Positions 14,349-20,920 are shown, numbered from the stretch's first letter. The stretch is 23,981 nucleotides of DNA from an uncultured Corynebacterium sp. (GCF_946221155.1 NZ_CAMIAN010000032.1:1-23981), one strand, 5' to 3'. The notes: generated by a model from the letters alone, not told the origin. A program made the numbers and translations.

Positions 14349-15416
14349 ATGACGAACAATAATCCCTTCGACAACCAGCCCAACCAGGGCGGCAACAACG
14401 GGGAGAACAACCCCTTTAACAACGGCTCCAACCCAAGTGACGAGACCACCCAGTGGGGCGCAAACCAGAACCAGCCGCAAGGCGGTCAGCCGTACGGCGC
14501 ACAGCAGCCGCAGCCCGGGGGCTACGGTCAGCCCGGCCCGCAAGGCGGCTACGGCCAGCCGGGTGCGCCTGGACAGCCTGGACAGCCCGGCCAGAATCCT
14601 TTTAACCAGGGTGGCTACAGCCAACCCGGTCAGCCCGGTCAGCCCAGCCAGCCCGGTCAAAACCCCTTCGCTGGCGGTGCTGCCAGCTCCTACGGTCAAA
14701 ACCTAAACTCCGGCGGAGGCGGCGGAGGCACAGGCAAGGTTATCGGCATCATCATCGCCCTTGCTGTCGTCATTGCCCTGGCAGTAGGCGGCTTCTTCCT
14801 GCTGGCCAAGGATGATGAAGGTACCGACTCCGACGAAACTTCGACCTCCCAGTCCGAGGGCGCCGACGAGTCCACTGAAGAAAGCACTGAGGAAGGATCC
14901 GAAGAGAGCTCCGAGGAGTCCACCTCTTCCGAGACTTCGAGCGCGCCCAGCTCCACCGCAGCACAGAGGGGCGACGTCGGCGGACCCGATGATTCCCTCC
15001 CCGCCACCTACAAGGATGCAATGCCGGAGAAGGTTAACGACCTGGTCAATAAGTGCAAAGATGGAACCTTCACCCTGAACTACTACGACTCCTCCAAGAA
15101 GTCCCGTGACATGACCGGTGCGAACTGTAAGGGCGTGCGAGGCTCGGGCTGGGCCTACTGGGACGTGGACTTCATCAAAGACAAGGAGTACGTCGACGTC
15201 AAGGAAAAGGAATTCAAGGACGGCGGCGCAGAGATTGTAAACGACAAGCCAAACGAGTACGCCGGCTACGTTAAAGACCGGGGCAACACGATCGTGTTCA
15301 TCTTCAACAAGGACAAGGACATGGTTCTAGAGTCCAAGCTCATCGCCCCGAAGCCAGGCGAGGTCAAGCAGGTATTCGACGAGCTTGGTTACTCCGGTGT
15401 TGCCGATGACGCCTAA
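14349..15416 (+). CDS. Membrane-anchored low-complexity protein, paralog 2
   Basis: A 355-residue tandem paralog of the preceding gene, function unknown. Residues 1-128 are Asn/Gln/Gly/Pro-rich, with QPGQPGQ repeats and four NPF tripeptides (NNPFDN, NNPFNN, QNPFNQ, QNPFAG). The transmembrane helix (130-152, KVIGIIIALAVVIALAVGGFF) is close to that of paralog 1. A Glu/Ser/Thr stalk (about 155-205) is more acidic than in paralog 1. The C-terminal domain (208-355) retains two cysteines (236, 260) and the WxxxDFIKD...YVD pattern. AAGGA lies about 11 nt upstream of the ATG. The stalk and domain should be outside the membrane. A surface-sensing or cell-wall role is possible but not supported by any motif. 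Confidence 0.8.
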   Translation: MTNNNPFDNQPNQGGNNGENNPFNNGSNPSDETTQWGANQNQPQGGQPYGAQQPQPGGYGQPGPQGGYGQPGAPGQPGQPGQNPFNQGGYSQPGQPGQPSQPGQNPFAGGAASSYGQNLNSGGGGGGTGKVIGIIIALAVVIALAVGGFFLLAKDDEGTDSDETSTSQSEGADESTEESTEEGSEESSEESTSSETSSAPSSTAAQRGDVGGPDDSLPATYKDAMPEKVNDLVNKCKDGTFTLNYYDSSKKSRDMTGANCKGVRGSGWAYWDVDFIKDKEYVDVKEKEFKDGGAEIVNDKPNEYAGYVKDRGNTIVFIFNKDKDMVLESKLIAPKPGEVKQVFDELGYSGVADDA

Positions 15417-15455
15417 CCCACGCCCGGCTAGCTAAAAACCGTTCCTGGCTAGCGC

Positions 15456-15475
15456 CCAACCGCTACAGCGGTTGG
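15456..15475. terminator. Hairpin at the convergent gene junction
   Basis: CCAACCGC, a TACA loop and GCGGTTGG form an 8-bp stem (9 bp if T-A closes the loop) spanning the stop codon of the minus-strand secreted-protein gene. A TTTTT run follows about 20 nt later on the minus strand. It may serve both strands. Confidence 0.4.
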
Positions 15476-15879
15476 ATCCAGCCCTGCTGCACGGCGTGTT
15501 GGTACCCACCGACGAGTGCCGCGCCCAGGGCAACAGCACCTACGACACCGCCGACCCAGGCCAAGATGCCTGCGATCGGCGGTGCATCTTTACCTAGGGA
15601 ACCTGCGGGGTCGGTGCTGCCCAGCGGGAAGGTCTTCAACAGCCATTCGGCACCCGGGTTCGCAGCCTCAATACTGCCGGCCAACGAGCCCTCATTAGTG
15701 GCTTCTGGGTTGTTCGGATTGGAGTCCGGGTCGACGGGCTGGGTGATCGGGGCGGTGCTGGAGCCGTTGCCTTCGGACGGGGCAATGGCCTGCGCCGGGG
15801 TGGCTGCGATGGCGCTGACGGCTAGGGCGCTTGCGGTGGCTAGGGCGGTGAGGGACTTGGAAGAAGAAAAGGACTTCAT
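15463..15879 (-). CDS. Small exported protein with C-terminal hydrophobic segment
   Basis: A 138-residue protein of unknown function. A Sec signal peptide is clear (residues 1-31: MKSFSSSKSLTALATASA..., cleavage likely after TPAQA). A polar, Pro/Asn/Ser-rich middle part (about 33-70) is followed by a short region with GAEWLLKTFPLGS and a C-terminal hydrophobic stretch (about 102-125, IAGILAWVGGVVGAVALGAALVGGY) that could anchor it. It starts 12 bp after the metB stop on the same strand with GGGG near the ATG, so it is probably co-transcribed with metB and may share its sulfur control. Confidence 0.7.
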   Translation of the reverse strand: MKSFSSSKSLTALATASALAVSAIAATPAQAIAPSEGNGSSTAPITQPVDPDSNPNNPEATNEGSLAGSIEAANPGAEWLLKTFPLGSTDPAGSLGKDAPPIAGILAWVGGVVGAVALGAALVGGYQHAVQQGWIQPL

Positions 15880-15891
15880 AAGCCCCGTATT

Positions 15892-17055
15892 TTAAAGCTG
15901 TTCCAGAGCCTGCGCGACATCTGCGAGCAGATCCTCCAGATCCTCAATACCAATGGAAATGCGCACCAGGTCGCGCGGAACCTCCAGCTGGGATCCCGCA
16001 ACCGACTGGTGAGTCATCGTCGCCGGGTGCTCCAGCAGCGATTCCACGCCGCCCAGCGACTCCGCCAGACAGATCAGCTTGGTGGATTGGCAGAACTTCA
16101 GTGCCGCTTCCTCGGAGTGGAAGCGCACGGAGATCATGCCACCAAACCCCTTGCCGGTGGACTGGCGCTTGGCCACCTCATGGCCTGGATGCTGCGACAG
16201 ACCCGGGTACAGGACGGTGGCGACTTCCTCCCGCTCTTCCAGATATTCAGCAATAGCCTGCGCATTCGAGCAATGGCGGTCCATGCGCACACCCAGGGTC
16301 TTCAGACCACGGGCATTCAGGTAGGCATCGAAAGGCGAGGCGATCGGGCCAGCACCGCCGAGTAGGTAGTCCAGATCCTCGTCCAGCTGTGCGTCGTTGC
16401 TGACGATCGCACCGCCGACCACATCGGAGTGCCCACCGATGTACTTCGTGGTGGAGTGCAGCACCACGTCCGCGCCGTGGTCCAGGGGGCGCTGCAGGTA
16501 GGGGCTGCAGAAGGTGTTATCCACGATCAGCTTCGGGCGCGTGGGGGCGTCGCTACCAAACTCGTCGGTGAGCACCTCGGCGATGGCGGCGATGTCGGTT
16601 ACAGCGAGCAGCGGGTTCGTCGGGGTCTCCAGCCACACCAGCTTCGTCTTCGGGGTCAGCGCCGCACGGACGGCCGCGGGGTCGGTAGTGTCCACCACGG
16701 TGAAGTCCACGTTCCAGTCCTTGAATACCGTGGCGATCAGGCGATACGTGCCGCCGTAAGCGTCGTGCCCCATGATCAGATGGTCGCCGGGGCGCAAAAG
16801 CACGCGCAGCAGGTGGTCGGTGGCGGCCATGCCAGAGGAGTACACGCGACCGTGCTCGCCACCCTCAAGGGCGGCGATTGTACGGGCCAGCGAGTCGACA
16901 GTGGGGTTCGCCACGCGCCCGTATTCGTAGCCGCCACGCAAATCGTTCGGCGCGTTCTGGGCGAACGTGGTGGAGGCGTAGATCGGCACATTGATGGAGC
17001 CCATGAACTCGTCGGGCTCGTAGCCTGCGTGGATGGCGTCTGTGTTGTGGGCCAT
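15892..17055 (-). CDS. metB: Cystathionine gamma-synthase
   Basis: A PLP enzyme joining O-acylhomoserine and cysteine to cystathionine in methionine synthesis. The 387-residue length is that of corynebacterial MetB. Visible residues of the Cys/Met-metabolism fold: Tyr45 and Arg47 (YEYGR), SSGMAA (73-78), Tyr100, Asp179 (LIVDNTF), the PLP lysine Lys204 (LHSTTKYIGGH), and the SLGGVESLLEHPATMTH block. ATG 17055 is chosen because AAGGGGAG lies 5 nt upstream; the extension to 17142 lies within the promoter. A TATAAT -10 box overlapping a perfect McbR operator supports the methionine assignment over cystathionine gamma-lyase. It heads a likely operon with the exported protein at 15463. Confidence 0.92.
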   Translation of the reverse strand: MAHNTDAIHAGYEPDEFMGSINVPIYASTTFAQNAPNDLRGGYEYGRVANPTVDSLARTIAALEGGEHGRVYSSGMAATDHLLRVLLRPGDHLIMGHDAYGGTYRLIATVFKDWNVDFTVVDTTDPAAVRAALTPKTKLVWLETPTNPLLAVTDIAAIAEVLTDEFGSDAPTRPKLIVDNTFCSPYLQRPLDHGADVVLHSTTKYIGGHSDVVGGAIVSNDAQLDEDLDYLLGGAGPIASPFDAYLNARGLKTLGVRMDRHCSNAQAIAEYLEEREEVATVLYPGLSQHPGHEVAKRQSTGKGFGGMISVRFHSEEAALKFCQSTKLICLAESLGGVESLLEHPATMTHQSVAGSQLEVPRDLVRISIGIEDLEDLLADVAQALEQL

Positions 17056-17108
17056 GGAAACTCCCCTTCGAACTAGTGCTTGGTCGCGCATAGTCGCGCT
17101 TGTCGGCG

Positions 17109-17127
17109 CCGGGAAATCACAGCCCGG
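17109..17127 (-). other. Leader hairpin CCGGG-N9-CCCGG
   Basis: A 5-bp GC stem lies in the predicted metB leader, between the presumed transcription start and the ribosome-binding site. The function is unknown. Confidence 0.3.
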
Positions 17128-17132
17128 TGCAC

Positions 17133-17146
17133 ATCGTTTCAACGAT
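17133..17146. promoter_or_regulatory. Palindrome ATCGTT-TC-AACGAT at the metB start site
   Basis: A perfect 6-2-6 dyad sits where the metB transcript should begin (+1 near 17138) and abuts the -10 box. It may bind a second regulator. Confidence 0.4.
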
Positions 17147-17150
17147 TATA
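17145..17150 (-). promoter_or_regulatory. metB: metB -10 box TATAAT
   Basis: A perfect TATAAT on the minus strand. A TTGCCG sits 19 bp upstream as a weak -35. The predicted leader is about 80 nt. Confidence 0.6.
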
Positions 17151-17164
17151 GACCAAGCAGTCTA
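17149..17164. promoter_or_regulatory. McbR operator TAGAC-N6-GTCTA
   Basis: TAGACCAAGCAGTCTA matches the published C. glutamicum McbR consensus exactly. McbR is the TetR-type repressor of methionine and cysteine genes, relieved by S-adenosylhomocysteine. The operator overlaps the edge of the -10 and fills the spacer, so binding should block RNA polymerase at metB. Confidence 0.85.
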
Positions 17165-17224
17165 GTTTTCGGCAACAATGGGCCAACCTTGGCGGGTTTA
17201 GGGCAATAGCACCACAATGGCTAC

Positions 17225-17866
17225 ATGGATCGAAGCGCACAGAGAATCGACTTCACCCAACCCGCCGACGTCGTCGCCCCTCTTTTGTTGGGCGCGGTCT
17301 TACGCCACGGCGGAGTGGCTATCGAGTTGACCGAGGTCGAGGCCTACCTAGGGACTGCAGACGAAGCCTCCCATGCCTTCAACGGCCCGACCCCTCGTTG
17401 CGAGGTTATGTTTGGCCCTCCCCAGCACCTCTACGTGTATGCCAGTTACGGCATCCACCGTGCCGGCAACCTGGTGTGCAGCCCCGATGGCGAGGCTGGA
17501 GGAGTACTGCTGCGCGCAGGAAAAATCATCGAGGGGCTCGATATTGCCCGTGCCCGGCGCGGATCAAAGCCCGCGGATGAAGCGCTTGCGCGTGGGCCGG
17601 GAAACCTGGGCGCAGCACTTGGTTTGAACCTGGACCTTAATGGCTCGGCGGTTGATCAAGTGTTTTCTGGCGCAGGCGATACTTCACCCACTTCTGCCCC
17701 GTTTACCCTGACCCCTCGCACAGCTATCCCAGAGATCACCCGTGGCAAGCGCATAGGGATAAGCAAGAACGCGGATGCCTTACTCCGCTTCTGGGTGCCC
17801 GGCGACCGCAGCGTTTCCAGCCCTCGCGGCCGGCAGCTAGGAACCCCTCTTCGAGCATCCTCATAG
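17225..17866 (+). CDS. mpg: DNA-3-methyladenine glycosylase, AAG/MPG family
   Basis: A monofunctional base-excision-repair glycosylase of the AAG fold (PF02245), unrelated to Tag. The 213-residue protein has ELTEVEAYLG with the catalytic Glu39 and Tyr41 (Glu125/Tyr127 of human AAG), DEASHAFNGPTPR with His50, MFGPPQHLYVYASYGIHRAGN (62-82), RARRG and the ARGPGNL block, and a C-terminal RFWVPGD. It is full length. No ribosome-binding site is seen; CACAAT ends 6 nt before the ATG and could serve as a -10 for a leaderless transcript. It is convergent with the lipoprotein nuclease gene, with 7 bp between stops. Confidence 0.92.
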   Translation: MDRSAQRIDFTQPADVVAPLLLGAVLRHGGVAIELTEVEAYLGTADEASHAFNGPTPRCEVMFGPPQHLYVYASYGIHRAGNLVCSPDGEAGGVLLRAGKIIEGLDIARARRGSKPADEALARGPGNLGAALGLNLDLNGSAVDQVFSGAGDTSPTSAPFTLTPRTAIPEITRGKRIGISKNADALLRFWVPGDRSVSSPRGRQLGTPLRASS

Positions 17867-17873
17867 TGGGCTT

Positions 17874-18686
17874 CTAGCAGCGGCCGAGCTCGCGTTGGAT
17901 CGCCTCCTTCTCCGCCTGCGTAACCCACAGCTGATACTCCGCCTTCACGCGTACCTGGATGGAGACATATGTGCAGCGGAAACCCTTATTCGCCGGCAGC
18001 CACGTCGCGGCATCGCCCGCACCCTTCTGCATATTCGCCGCCCCATCAACGGCCAGCAGGTTCATCGGATCGTTGGCGAACTGCTCACGCCGCTCCGGGG
18101 AAAGCTGCTGCGCACCCTTCTGCCAGGCATCAGCCAGCGCCACCACGTGGTCGATCTGCACCGCTTGGCTGGTTTTCTGACCACGGACGAAGTGAATGTG
18201 CTGGCCAGTATAGGGATCCTGTAGGTCTCCACTGAGCACCTTGCAGCCCTTCGGTGCCTCCACGTTGGTGAGGTCCCGCGCCAGGATGTCGTTGCGCTGA
18301 TCGCAGCCATTGCGGTCGATGTCCTTCCACCGCTGGCCGAACTCGGCGCGGCTGTAGCCGGTCTTCGGCGCGCGCCCCTTGACTGCCAGCGTTTCCAGCA
18401 GGTCCAGCATGTTCTGCTGGTGCAGCGACCGTTCCGGCGCTGCGGGTTGCTCTGGTTGCCCCGCCTGGTCTGGTGCTTGCTCAGGTTGCTCTGGCGGCTC
18501 AGCCTGTTCCGGCTGGTCCGGCACCGTTTCTGTGGTCGGCTCTAACGGTGCGGTGGAGCTTTGTGACGCCGTACTTCCGCCCTCTAGAAACTCCGCGCCC
18601 TCGGCACAACCACCGAGCAGCAAACTCACGCCCACTAGCAGCGCCGCTGCACGGGCGGACAGACGACCACTCACTCTCTTGCTCAT
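17874..18686 (-). CDS. Lipoprotein with HNH-like (DUF1524) nuclease domain
   Basis: A 270-residue exported lipoprotein. The signal peptide (1-26) ends in the lipobox LLGGC with lipidated Cys27. A Pro/Glu/Gln-rich linker (about 45-85, repeated PEQ) leads to the nuclease domain. Visible HNH-type elements are QIDHVVALADAW (Asp179, His180), NDPMNLLAVDGAANMQKGAGD (Asn209, Asn218, Lys221) and WLPANKGFRC. Four domain cysteines (128, 148, 238, 270) could form two disulfides, which fits an extracellular location. Related secreted DUF1524/HNH proteins occur widely in actinobacteria. A nuclease acting on external DNA is inferred. ATG 18686 is chosen because it gives a canonical signal peptide and has TAGCGT 8 nt upstream. 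Confidence 0.85.
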   Translation of the reverse strand: MSKRVSGRLSARAAALLVGVSLLLGGCAEGAEFLEGGSTASQSSTAPLEPTTETVPDQPEQAEPPEQPEQAPDQAGQPEQPAAPERSLHQQNMLDLLETLAVKGRAPKTGYSRAEFGQRWKDIDRNGCDQRNDILARDLTNVEAPKGCKVLSGDLQDPYTGQHIHFVRGQKTSQAVQIDHVVALADAWQKGAQQLSPERREQFANDPMNLLAVDGAANMQKGAGDAATWLPANKGFRCTYVSIQVRVKAEYQLWVTQAEKEAIQRELGRC

Positions 18687-18694
18687 ATTCCAAA

Positions 18695-18700
18695 ACGCTA
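18695..18700 (-). promoter_or_regulatory. -10 hexamer TAGCGT
   Basis: TAGCGT on the minus strand ends 8 nt before ATG 18686, the same hexamer as ahead of the gene at 7643. Confidence 0.35.
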
Positions 18701-18811
18701 GCAATCGCTCCGGACAGCCCACGCGGGAATCCACCTTAAGTTTCGAACAGGCGTGCGGGGCGGCGCGGGCGTAGGGGCGTCAACAAAAAGAGAATACTTT
18801 TATACCTGCTT

Positions 18812-18836
18812 ACCGCTAGCGGTCTCGCGGTAGCAT
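18812..18836 (+). promoter_or_regulatory. Palindrome plus leaderless -10 for the DUF4442 gene
   Basis: ACCGCTAGCGGT (18812-18823) is a perfect 12-bp palindrome. TAGCAT (18831-18836) ends 9 nt before ATG 18846. The palindrome would lie over the -35/spacer region, a natural place for a repressor. Confidence 0.4.
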
Positions 18837-18845
18837 AAACGCATC

Positions 18846-19613
18846 ATGAAACCTCTGAAGAAGATTTACCGTGCACAAATGAAGGCAGTACCCGCCTTCG
18901 CAGACAAGATGATCAAGAAGCCGAACCGCATGCGGCGGATGATGAACCTCTGGCCACCGCTGCTGTGCTCCGGAATTAAGATGACCCACGTTTCCGAAGA
19001 CTGGGAGCACGCGCGCATCGTGCTGAACCTGCGTTGGTGGAACGCCAACATGCACGGCGCAGCCTTCGGCGGAACGCTATTCTCCATGACGGATGTGCTG
19101 TTCGGCACCCTGATTGCCCGCCGTCTTGGCACTGAATACGAAGCCTGGACCCGTACCGGCACCTTCCAATTCCTCAAGCCCGGTCGTAGTGGGGCATACA
19201 TGGACGTAGACCTCACGCCCGAGCTGATCAATTGGATCACCGAAACCGTCGAAGAAGACGGCTACTGCAACGTGCCGTACACCTCCATCATCTACAACAA
19301 GGACGGCTCCATCGTGGGCATCGGCCAGCAGGATCTGCACGTCCGCCCGCGTGGTGGTGGCAAGCGCGCCGACCAGCCGAAGCAGGCTCTGCATCCGCGT
19401 GGCCTAGTACTGGAATCGCTGGCGAATGCCGTGGTCTGGCACTGCTTCAAGGACCAGCCGGAGATCCTGACCGTGCTGATGTCCGAGCAGCGCCGCATCC
19501 CCGACCCGGAGGACCAGATGCGCCACGTGGTGAAGGTAGCGCTAGAAAAATCCACCAAGTCCCGGGAGGACCTGGTGGCTCTCGATATTCCGGAAAAATA
19601 CCTGGACGCTTAA
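18846..19613 (+). CDS. DUF4442 hotdog-fold protein (thioesterase-like)
   Basis: A 255-residue cytoplasmic protein of the DUF4442 family, which has the hotdog fold of PaaI-type thioesterases. The family block is clear: MNLWPPLLCSGIKMTHVSEDW (33-53), LRWWNANMHGAAFGGTLFSMTD (62-83), a Trp-Thr/Phe-Lys-Pro-Gly segment (TFQFLKPGRSG). The usual domain is about 150 residues; here it carries a 30-residue basic N-terminus and a C-terminal extension of about 75 residues with a charged end. Acyl-CoA hydrolysis is only an inference. Confidence 0.8.
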   Translation: MKPLKKIYRAQMKAVPAFADKMIKKPNRMRRMMNLWPPLLCSGIKMTHVSEDWEHARIVLNLRWWNANMHGAAFGGTLFSMTDVLFGTLIARRLGTEYEAWTRTGTFQFLKPGRSGAYMDVDLTPELINWITETVEEDGYCNVPYTSIIYNKDGSIVGIGQQDLHVRPRGGGKRADQPKQALHPRGLVLESLANAVVWHCFKDQPEILTVLMSEQRRIPDPEDQMRHVVKVALEKSTKSREDLVALDIPEKYLDA

Positions 19614-19638
19614 GTTAGCCCGGTACCTAGCTCAGTAA

Positions 19639-19989
19639 CTAGCCGAGCACCTTGCCGCAGTTCGGCCAAGCGCCTGCACCCTGCTTAGCCAGAACCTTCT
19701 CGGCGATCTCGATCTGCTGCGCCTTCGTGGCCTGGTTAGCGGTCGGGGCGTACTTCGTGCCACCGAAGCCGGACCAGGTCTGGGCGCTGAACTGCAGTCC
19801 GCCGTAGTAGCCGTTGCCCGTGTTGATCTTCCAGTTGCCGCCGGACTCGCACTGTGCAACCTGATCCCAGGCGCTTACTGGTGCGGCCTGTGCGGCCGGG
19901 GCTGCCACAGCTGCGGCGGCTGCCGGGGCAGCAACCAGGCCTGCGGCCATGCCGATGCGGGCGAAAGCGGTCTTTACGGACTTATTCAT
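19639..19989 (-). CDS. rpf: Secreted resuscitation-promoting factor (Rpf transglycosylase)
   Basis: A 116-residue secreted muralytic enzyme that cleaves peptidoglycan and promotes regrowth of dormant cells. A signal peptide (1-35, cleavage likely after PAAQA) is followed directly by a minimal Rpf domain: AWDQVAQCESGGNW with catalytic Glu48, GYYGGLQFSAQTWSGFGG, KAQQIEIAEKVLAKQGAGAWPNC. Cys47 and Cys111 match the conserved disulfide. No LysM or other binding domain is present. The AAGGAG ribosome-binding site lies 11 nt upstream of ATG 19989. The leader before it is highly base-paired, suggesting post-transcriptional control. Confidence 0.93.
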   Translation of the reverse strand: MNKSVKTAFARIGMAAGLVAAPAAAAAVAAPAAQAAPVSAWDQVAQCESGGNWKINTGNGYYGGLQFSAQTWSGFGGTKYAPTANQATKAQQIEIAEKVLAKQGAGAWPNCGKVLG

Positions 19990-20232
19990 GTAGACGAAAA
20001 CTCCTTCTGCGGAGCCGGCCGAGCGGCTGGCTCCATATCGATTGTTTGGTGTCTACGCGGCCGCACTCTGCGACTGCACGCTGGCAGTTACGCGAAGAAT
20101 CGCGCCCCGGCTGTATGCCGGGCAGCTGCCACTAAGCACGCAAACTTACGCACTCTCCCCCGGGGCGCGTCAACTTAAAAAGCGCCGAATCCCGAAAAAA
20201 TCGCGGATTGATAACGAAAATTAAGGGGCTTC
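19990..20232 (-). promoter_or_regulatory. Structured leader/promoter region of rpf
   Basis: No gene is seen here. A perfect 10-bp stem pairs 20101-20110 with 20160-20169 (CGCGCCCCGG/CCGGGGCGCG). A second stem with one mismatch (20011-20020 with 20025-20034) sits directly before the ribosome-binding site. Internal GGCAGCTGCC and ACTGC/GCAGT elements could pair further. A TTGACG on the minus strand (20168-20173) might be a -35. The ydaO-type c-di-AMP riboswitch found ahead of some actinobacterial rpf genes was not recognisable. Confidence 0.5.
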
Positions 20233-20255
20233 TTATCCCCCGCGTTATCCCCCGC
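20233..20255. repeat. Direct repeat TTATCCCCCGC x2 in a C-rich tract
   Basis: Two 11-bp copies with 12-bp period are followed by C6 and T6 runs. The minus strand carries three to four G-runs that could fold as a quadruplex, between the stop of the tetraspan gene and the rpf leader. Confidence 0.55.
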
Positions 20256-20272
20256 CCCCCTTTTTTCTCGAA

Positions 20273-20854
20273 CTATCGGCGCGGGCCGTAGACCGCAGCC
20301 GATTCAATGCGAGTAGGCACCACGTACGCGATTGCGGCCGTACAGACAATGCCCGTGAGCGTGACCAACGTCCCCCAGTCGCCACTCAGTAGTCCGCCCG
20401 CGAGCACCCATGCGATCGCAGCGACTGCCGCCAGTGCGATAACAGCCATACCAAACAGGTGCTCGTTGCCCGTGCCGGAGACCGGGATGTACAGCAGTCC
20501 GGCAAGTACGCCGATGACGCCCGCAATCACTCCAGTCAGCACGGCAGGTCCTACGCCCGCGGACGCTTCACCTGGGATGAACCCCACCAGGAGGTCCACG
20601 ATGAACACCGCAGCGAAAGTGACAGCTGCAGCCAAAACAGCGAGGACGATGAGGTTCATCGCAACCTTTTTGCCGTCGTAACGACCGGCCAACAAGCCTT
20701 CGCGAGGGTCATGCTGGGGCTGGTTGTAGCCAGAGTTATAGCCATGCGGGTACTGCTGCTGGTTGTTGTAGCCAGAGTTGTAGCCGCCATAACCGCCATT
20801 GCCCTGCGTGTTGAAAATGCGAGTCTGGTCGTCGTTTCCTTGCGGGTACGTCAC
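20273..20854 (-). CDS. Four-helix membrane protein with low-complexity N-terminus
   Basis: A 193-residue protein of unknown function. Residues 1-50 are Tyr/Gly/Asn/Gln-rich with a repeated GYNSGYN unit, presumably cytoplasmic. A short basic segment (GRYDGKKVA) precedes four hydrophobic helices: NLIVLAVLAAAVTFAAVFIV, VLTGVIAGVIGVLAGLLY, MAVIALAAVAAIAWVLAGG and LVTLTGIVCTAAIAYVVPT. The start is GTG 20854, supported by GAAAGGAG with 6-nt spacing. Its tail resembles in composition, but not in sequence, the tails of the two proteins at 13127 and 14349. Confidence 0.75.
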   Translation of the reverse strand: MTYPQGNDDQTRIFNTQGNGGYGGYNSGYNNQQQYPHGYNSGYNQPQHDPREGLLAGRYDGKKVAMNLIVLAVLAAAVTFAAVFIVDLLVGFIPGEASAGVGPAVLTGVIAGVIGVLAGLLYIPVSGTGNEHLFGMAVIALAAVAAIAWVLAGGLLSGDWGTLVTLTGIVCTAAIAYVVPTRIESAAVYGPRR

Positions 20855-20897
20855 CCAACGCTCCTTTCACCGGCGTTTCAGGTGACCTATGTTACCG

Positions 20898-20920
20898 GAG
20901 TGACTATTGAGTAGTCACTC
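20898..20920. other. 9-bp inverted repeat GAGTGACTA/TAGTCACTC
   Basis: A perfect 9-bp stem with a 5-nt loop lies between the stop of the His-rich gene and the start of the tetraspan gene, both on the minus strand. No T-run follows, so it may be an operator or attenuator rather than an intrinsic terminator. Confidence 0.45.

Noticed and set aside
15425..15453. GGCTAGC repeat pair as a separate terminator
   Set aside because: GCTAGC is self-palindromic, so the pairing is only 6 bp across a 15-nt loop and adds little to the neighbouring hairpin.
19990..20232. ydaO (c-di-AMP) riboswitch
   Set aside because: Neither strand shows the recognisable ydaO core elements in order; a GCCGAATCC-like string occurs only on the antisense strand and does not continue into the motif.
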